Below are positions 37,139-60,000 of a DNA stretch of 60,000 nt, in pieces. Each line of letters begins with the position of its first letter. The stretch's first letter is position 1. This DNA comes from Acanthaster planci. Its lineage: Eukaryota; Echinodermata; Asteroidea; Valvatida; Acanthasteridae. The notes under the pieces are model-generated. The model was not told the origin of the DNA, searched no databases, and was given only the letters and a program-made list of their open reading frames with translations. The stretch spans positions 156,972 to 216,971 of the forward strand of contig NW_019091617.1 of assembly GCF_001949145.1 (NCBI RefSeq), given 5' to 3'. A program made the translations under genes and the position numbers.

Positions 37139-40100
37139 GTAAATGACTCGACTCAGTCCGACTTGAGTCACATTTTTAGCGGCTTAGCCCGGGTAAATGA
37201 CTAGACAGTCCCGGTAAATTCAATGTTTACCTGTACTGTGCAGTTGACAATACTGTACTACACATACATCTAACTCCAACTTTATTGAGGTATTTCACAT
37301 TAGCGCAGCCTGCGCATATTTACATCGAAACCGAGGCTCTCTGTCGCGCCTGCCCGTGGACTCGACAGAGTACATGCAGCATACATGCAGATACACGACC
37401 ATCACTGGTACGTTAGTTCGCGGTAAATTGCCCTTATTTTTAAAGATGTTAGGAATCTTACATTTTGGCTGCATACACATATCTCTAGATTAATGTTGTG
37501 TGAAATTGCTGTCTGTCGGTGAAATTATCAGGATACTACCGTAAAATGTTGCTCCTTTCGATCTTTGATTTTTTGTCTAGAGGTGTGCAATGCATGTGAC
37601 TACCAGCAAGCTATTGTCCATTTTCAGAAGAAATTTTATGTCGACAAAATTGTTCACAAATGTTCAGTCGCATTTACCATAAAAGAATAAGTCTCAGTAT
37701 GTAACCGGATGAAATCTAGGCTTTTCGGCAAACAATTAGTATGAGGAAAGTCAAAACTCAAGGTTTTCAACGTTTCCTCGCTACGGGGAGTAACGTTATA
37801 CATGTAATATCGATGATCACGTCAACTCTCAAGCCGCACGTCTAGTCATCTTAAAAGACCCTTCCACAAAAGTCTGCAGCATTGAACAGTCTAAATTTAA
37901 CCTACCTCCATATACGGTATTTTGTGTCATAACTCTTTACTTTCAATCGTCTGATTGTAACACGACTAAGAATCATATTTAGTAGGCACAATATCCTTTT
38001 GTGGTAGACAATGCACACCAATTGTGTATATCTCGCGGCGCTGTTGCCAAAGTGCGTGCGAAGCTGACAGCTGCAGCCTCATTTACAAACGCGGGAGAGC
38101 GCTGATCGACGCTAAACGCGTCGTATTGGGATCCCGACCGTCTGTTGTCCTTCCTCTGTGTTACAACAGACTACGCCAGGCTCGACCTGCATACAAATTC
38201 CTCCAAGATTTGATAAGGGCATATTACCCGCTTACAGCAGAACTTACTGTTTTGCTTTGGTATTGGTTTGGCTACATGTAGTTAGCCCAGTGTTTACTTT
38301 TAATATTGTTTCGAACTTCGACTCGACTGATAAAAATTAGTGGCTCATGTGGTTTGTTTTTGGCAGTCGCTCCTCCTAAAAACCAACACCTTTCTCTACG
38401 CTGAAAAACATCANATTATACACGCATGGCTCCGCACCATATCCATGGCGTATCACTTTGAGATGTGGAGCCCCTTCCAGGAATTCTTCCACAGGTGCCT
38501 GTCTGTTGGTAGCCTGACCAAGTGGGACCATGTCGTGTGTGAAGGTTATCTCTCCATCTTGTCTTTGGGCGGACTGGTCCATTCCCTTACTGTCCAATCT
38601 GTCACCCTGGTAGTCCATCTTGTAATAACATGTCCCGCCCATCAGTGGTTTTTATTTTGTGTGTGTGTGTGATTTGGTCAATGGTGTCTCTGACCTCTCT
38701 TTGCTTGCGAATGAAATTTGCGAATGTATTGTAGGCTCTAGAATATCAAAGGAATACGAGAAGTAAGGTTTGAAGCTTTGCATGGTGGATGAAACATGAG
38801 AAATGGGTTTACGTGCAGGTACACCAGGGAATCAATCTATTTTGGACGAGGTGTGGTTTTTAAAAGAACCAGTGAGTATAAACTCGACAATTCGGCCAGT
38901 GTGCTCTGGCCGTCCTCAGGAGAGTGTGCCTGAGTGGATATCTGGTTATGAAAGTAATCCAGAAGCGGTGGAGCGTGGAACAGTATTTGCGGGCTGTGTG
39001 ACTCAGCTGTGCGGTGTTGCGTGAAGGTGTTGGATCTTGGAACCGGCGGGAAACCTTGACCAAAAGAGGTTGATTCCATGGTGTACTCGCAAACCCATTT
39101 TTCACAAATACGAGACGGTTGTTTTTATTCTTTTGATATGTGTCGGTCGGCCCAATGGCCGTGTGTCAGTAACTCGACTCAAGAGCACAACATGTTCAAA
39201 AGTGTGTAATGCAAGGGTATTTTTCTCCAACAACCTGGCAATTCTTTTAACGGCACTGAAAAATGGATAGCACTTTGTCTGATACTGTGTCCTTTGGCGT
39301 GAATTCTGCAGTCAGGGTTACTATCAGGAGCGCTATAACTGCTTAAAAGGCCGGTTTCATCCAAGCTTTGATGATTTGATTGTACCTGTGCTTGTATGCT
39401 CCTGAAAATTAGGGAAATGCAACAGCTAATCGGTTCAGCTTCGGATTTTAGTCATCATGAATAGCGTCCCTCAAACCGTTTTAGGCCCCCAAATTTTGGA
39501 CGGTCCCAAATATTTCGAATGCTTCAGGCAAAACGGAAGGGTCGTCGGTTTGTGGTCAGAGGTTGGCTCAAAATGTGGTGCAGTGACACGTGTGTTTTTT
39601 GCCTGACTTTTTTTCCAAAGAATGTACGCATAACTGGTGATGTCCATCGCCACTGCATGCGTAGGGGTACGTAGCACTGACCGCTACGACCACTAAAATA
39701 GACTGACCCCCTCACTATGTACTGTTTAAAAGCGTTTTCAGTTTGTAGAATCACACAAGACACAGGGAACCTGGTTTGTATGGTTCCCAAATCTAGATGT
39801 ATCATACTGAAATGACTATATCTGGAAAAAGTGCCTGACTAAATGTATAGGGGGCCCAGAGGGAATACTTTACAGTAGGTAATTACTCAACCGCATCATA
39901 TCTAAAATAAAAGTATGAAAACACGTTAAAAATACACAGTAGCATGATTCCTGTTGACCAAGCAGGTTTGGCAGCTTTTAAACACCGATTATTTAAAATA
40001 AAAAAAATAATTTCCCAGCACAAAAGTCTACGCTGACGCGCACACTGAACAGAAACAAGAGACCTTTTTTTTCTGACACTAAGCGAGGCGACGAACCCTC

Positions 40101-40283
40101 AGTAAACTATTGGTTAATAAAACACTACAGAGCTCATATTCTTGGCATTTTTGATGATCACTCTCCAGTCGCACTCAATGCAATTTTCTCTGTGCCGCAA
40201 TTGGACTTGCTCAGGATTAAATCGTACACATGTTCGATTCTTGCGTATTCATCATTTTTTTGCTTCCACCTGTTTCTTCACAG
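37139..40283. other. Intergenic upstream of the C1q gene
   Basis: No gene supported. Moderately GC-rich patches occur at 38030-38180 and 38430-38650, where frames are open on both strands without a recognised domain. A (GT)n run is at 38661-38672. The 5' UTR exon and promoter of the C1q gene should lie here but cannot be placed. Confidence 0.4.
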
Positions 40284-41090
40284 ATGAGATCGAAATTTAC
40301 AACCCCCATCCTGTTCGCGTATTTTCTGTGGGTCATCTGCCGTTCTTCACTTGCTCAAACTGATGAACATTCACCCTCATCTTCAACGGGGTCGTGCTGT
40401 GGTGCTTGCTATCAGGGTCCAGCGGGAGCAGCTGGCCAGCCGGGAATTCCAGGCGTTCCAGGGCAAAATGGCCTGCCGGGTTCAATAGGCCAGAAAGGCG
40501 AGCCCGGAGTGGGTCTGCTTGGACCCAAGGGGGACACCGGCAATCGCGGTCAGAAGGGAAACCAGGGAGAGCTTGGGGTTCAAGGACTCATTGGCCAGCC
40601 AGGGAAGCTAGGACCTACCGGGCCCAATGGCGAGAAAGGAGAAAAGGGAGGAAAGGGTGAGCCTGGAGAATCGACTGACGTCACCCCAACACCACCATCT
40701 GTCGTCGCTTTCAGCGCATTCTTAAGTGGTTCCTTCTCAGGAAACAGTGGGGATGTCATCATCTTCCCCACAGTCACTACAAACATCGGGGACGCGTACG
40801 ATTCCGGTAGTGGAGTATTTACCTGCAACGTGGCCGGTGTTTATTTCTTTAGTGTGACTCTAATGAGCTACAACTCAGGACCAACGCTTTTTGCGATCCT
40901 TAAAAAGAACGGCACCCGTATCTTTTATGTTTATGACAACCATCCGAACTACCACCACCAGTCCAGTAACTCAGTGGTCCTCATGCTGGCTATCGGGGAC
41001 ACAGTTCTGCTTGAGAATGGGAGAACCAATGGAAGAATCAACGGCGGTATTTACTCTTCCTACTCCGGTTTTCTGATCCAAACCTTGTAA
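40284..41090 (+). CDS. Secreted collagen-C1q domain protein
   Basis: A 268-aa protein in one coding exon. The ATG at 40284 is chosen over the in-frame ATG at 40230 because it sits directly after a strong acceptor (TTCCACCTGTTTCTTCACAG) and opens a signal peptide ([20 protein letters not shown], cleavage after about SLA). Next come three clustered Cys (CCGAC, 38-42) suited to interchain disulfides. A collagen stretch of 27 Gly-X-Y triplets (about 45-130) follows, interrupted once by GVGLL as in kinked C1q and collectin stems. The C-terminal C1q head (about 137-268) shows [29 protein letters not shown], a [10 protein letters not shown]-type strand and a GFLIQTL end. Such proteins assemble as trimers or higher multimers and bind microbial or damaged-cell surfaces. 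Complement activation is not implied. Confidence 0.92.
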   Translation: MRSKFTTPILFAYFLWVICRSSLAQTDEHSPSSSTGSCCGACYQGPAGAAGQPGIPGVPGQNGLPGSIGQKGEPGVGLLGPKGDTGNRGQKGNQGELGVQGLIGQPGKLGPTGPNGEKGEKGGKGEPGESTDVTPTPPSVVAFSAFLSGSFSGNSGDVIIFPTVTTNIGDAYDSGSGVFTCNVAGVYFFSVTLMSYNSGPTLFAILKKNGTRIFYVYDNHPNYHHQSSNSVVLMLAIGDTVLLENGRTNGRINGGIYSSYSGFLIQTL

Positions 41091-41461
41091 CCTACCGACA
41101 GGAATTCTAGGTATACTTAATCGGAAGACGTGGTAGAGGAATGAGAATTGGTGGATGTCACAGAGCTAACGCTAGTGCCGCTCCACTCAGACTAAAAATC
41201 AAGGAATAACTGAGACGAAAAGAAGATAAAACACAACATGTGCAGCACACAAAGATGAATGGTTTATTTCAAGAGAGGAATGAGGTAAACTAAGTATTTA
41301 CACTTCCATATCAGTCAGTCAGCCAAGTGGGAGTACGTTATGAGATTATCCCGTGAGCAGGAAAGTGGCTGAAGATATTACACAGCAACGAAATTAATAC
41401 AATATAAATTTTCCACAGCTCTTTTAAATACCATATAAATATTCCTGTTGAAGGTTCCATG

Positions 41462-41468
41462 AAATAAA
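41462..41468 (+). terminator. Polyadenylation signal for the C1q gene
   Basis: An AATAAA lies about 370 bases after the C1q stop. It is the first clean hexamer downstream and gives a reasonable 3' UTR length. Confidence 0.45.
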
Positions 41469-41479
41469 TTTTTCTTAAA

Positions 41480-43747
41480 ATCACTTATTATGTGTATCTG
41501 TACTCTTTTTAAGTGTATGAAGGACGCTTTTCCTTTGATGTAAATCAAGGAAGACATGGTCCAGTTTGCATGGTTTCCTGTATAAACTCCAAATATTCAA
41601 TTTGAAAACATTCATGTGAAACGGTTGCTTTCTTACTTGTTGCCAAATACTTACACAACAATAAACTGCCAAAGGAAATGAAGTCTACGATAGTAGGGTT
41701 TACAAATGATTGTATTCTTTGCACAAGTAAGTGCAACAATGAGGCTTGGTGCCTTGGATGACATCATAGATTTGCTCATGGATATGGAAATGTGCATTAG
41801 CATATAACCAAAAAAACTCCCAAAAAATCGTTAAAACTGCAAAACAAATTTTAAAAGTTCCTATTTTCGTACAGTCATATCAATAACGTTTCTGAACTAG
41901 CTTAATTCTGCAGCTATCTGAGTCTATAGGATTGGATAGTTTATTACAGGTTCACTTTTCACCGCACTTGAAGACTTGTGTAAGAAAGGCAAATTCAAAA
42001 AAAAACAAACCAAAAAACAAAAAAAACCCGAAAATCTACTAGACGAAAATGAGAAAATGGGGTTGTTCTCTTTTGGAGCATGACAGTAATTTAGCAAATG
42101 GGAATTTTAAGTTTGTAGTTGTCCACTAGAGTTGTTCAAGTAAAATCCGAATTTTTACTAGCTGAAATGGCATTTTTTCCTTTTTTTTTGAAAATGCTTC
42201 ACGCAAAGTCAAAAATCCCCAAATCCTTCTTGCAGAAAAGGAGAAAATGGGCTTGTCTACGTTTGACGCCCCATAAATCCCTTGGTCACAGTAGGATACT
42301 TTTTTGTTTCAAAATACACATATTTGGGAGAACAATTGTGCGAAGAAAGTCCTAGATTGGTGGAAGTATTTCAATTTATCGACAGAGGACGTACAACCTT
42401 TTGCCAGCTGGGTCTTGGGGAACAGAGGCCTGTCTATGCACTCGGTCTGGGGATGAGGTGAACTAGAATTTTTTCCCATCAACGTCCAAAAGGAGAGAGA
42501 GAGAATAAAAAACCTTCTGGGACACCCACACTATGTTTGGAAGTATTGGCATACGAGGTTTGTCGATTAACCATGGCCAAAGGTTGATAAAAGATTTTAT
42601 TACATGAAAAAAAAACCCAGACATTAGAGACAAGCGTTTGCAGTGTGACTTGCCATGTCATCAGTCGTTACAATTTCAGTGACTTGTGTTTCAACTGCCT
42701 CAAATGCTCAAAGTAAACGTATATAAAAAATTGTTTTGTGTGTAGGTAGAATTCGGCAAATTACGCGGGGGGGGGGCTGTCTGATCTCGAAAGATAAACT
42801 GATTGGAGTTGATGACAATAGTATTAAATAAAAAAAAAAGTCTTATGACAAAAAAATGTCTAAACCCTCCGCTGCACAGGACCGATTTTTTTTTTATGTT
42901 AATGCTCGGACGCTGTCACATGAGTATCAGCTGAATTCACTGCACAGAGCCTATACTTTTTACACTTGCACCAAGGTGATCGTTTTGAGATCGCTTCCGT
43001 TATAACCACAAAAATGTGACACCCCAACACAATGAAACTACTCAGACAGCTGTCTACAGCTCAGAGACACATAAGAACGACCGACCATTGATATAAAACA
43101 GGCCCAGGCTTTCCAAGGCTTGCCCAGGCACTTTCTTTGTCAATAACCCCTTATCAGCACGTGCTTTAGATATTTACATACAATCCCCGTGGGACGTGGC
43201 TGGAGGCGGGCTCTGGAAAAGAAAGAAAGAAGCTCAGGGGAAGTCCCCATGTTAAAAGTGACTAAACTAGGCTGTTCAACATCTACAGAAATGCAAATTA
43301 GCAGGAGGTTTTTGCATTTGGCCGAATTTTTTTTTAATTATCTAATTACAAAAGAGGGGATAATCATAGTAGCCATTCTGATCTGTGCGAGGTAAAAGTA
43401 CAGACCATTCCTTGCCCCTTTGTGGTACCCTGTTTAAACAATCGGTCATAAACTTCGTACAGATGTTTATGACATGACATGGGCTAGTTCCTAAGCCGAT
43501 TGGCGTTTGAGGGTTCCACTGTTGGTCGCATAGTCGTGACTTATAACAGAATCGGATGCGGCCTGACGGTTGCTACCCTCCACTAAAGCCTGTTATCAGC
43601 TAGGTCTGTTTGTACATAGGATTGAGACCTTACTCTTTGATAATGTAACCTTGAAGCAGTACATGAAATCAGCTACCATAACCTGAGCGTAGCAAACACC
43701 AGCACTCGGGAGCATAGTGTAAGCTAGACTTCAGTGATTTTTGCGTT
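41480..43747. other. Intergenic between C1q and aGPCR-2
   Basis: A-rich simple sequence (41995-42030), a G-run (42770-42780) and short unsupported frames. A TATAAAA at about 43092 is too far upstream of the aGPCR-2 ATG to be assigned unless there is an unseen 5' exon. Confidence 0.4.
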
Positions 43748-59925
<16,178 letters not shown>

Positions 59926-60000
59926 GTACTATTTCTACAGAATTTTTCAACCACAAAAAATATATATCTTTGAGCTTATGTTGCTTTTTATTCCAGTATA

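Noticed and set aside
36424-37204. Open frames of about 240 codons across 36424-37204
   Set aside because: They consist almost entirely of N from the assembly gap.
38340-38672. Overlapping open frames on both strands at 38340-38672
   Set aside because: Neither strand shows a recognised domain, a splice context or a signal peptide, and one frame includes an ambiguous base.
40230-40283. Longer N-terminus for the C1q protein
   Set aside because: It would translate a polypyrimidine tract and splice acceptor and bury the signal peptide 18 residues inside the protein.

Overview
This window is animal genomic DNA: an AT-rich, intron-rich eukaryotic sequence with canonical GT/AG splice sites, long introns, and many degenerate mobile-element and inverted-repeat remnants. 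It also has one 651-base assembly gap. The gene set (adhesion GPCRs with LamG-like and Ig-like ectodomains, a collagen-C1q protein, a short secreted C-type lectin, an animal-type alpha-amylase) points to a marine invertebrate deuterostome such as an echinoderm, hemichordate or cephalochordate. I cannot resolve which from the sequence alone.

Layout. 1-4490: mostly intergenic, with a CpG-rich block at the left edge and a foldback element at 3490-3850. 4494-24341 (+): a complete adhesion GPCR, here called aGPCR-1, assembled from 18 phase-compatible exons that sum to 891 codons plus stop. Its order is signal peptide, LamG-like domain, Ig-like domain, short GAIN, intact GPS, seven TM helices, cytoplasmic tail. 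Intron 1 carries rearranged repeats and a decayed SAM-domain repeat gene. 24500-30360: intergenic, with a foldback element and a diverged tandem duplication of about 1.2 kb units. 30501-31025 (-): an intronless secreted C-type lectin. 34085-34900 (-): a decayed LINE endonuclease fragment. 36488-37138: gap. 40284-41090 (+): a secreted collagen-C1q protein. 43748-60000 (+): a second adhesion GPCR, aGPCR-2, running off the right edge. 52840-55204 (-): a complete three-exon alpha-amylase lying antisense inside the aGPCR-2 intron between TM1 and TM2.

The main result is the pair of adhesion GPCRs. From the GAIN exons to TM6 they match exon for exon, with identical phases and nearly identical exon lengths, so they are paralogues from a local duplication. 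aGPCR-1 keeps the canonical features. aGPCR-2 has an intact reading frame and intact splice sites, but it lacks the LamG and Ig exons. Its GPS cleavage triad His-Leu-Thr is Gln-Leu-Ala. It has also lost both cysteines of the TM3-ECL2 disulfide, the conserved TM3 glutamate and several conserved helix prolines. It looks like a maintained, non-cleaving, non-canonical receptor.

The receptor pair brackets two pattern-recognition-type secreted proteins (C-type lectin and C1q), which is suggestive of an innate-immunity or recognition neighbourhood, but that functional link is inference only. All exon models were built by hand from reading frame, splice consensus and family motifs. No transcript evidence or database search was available.
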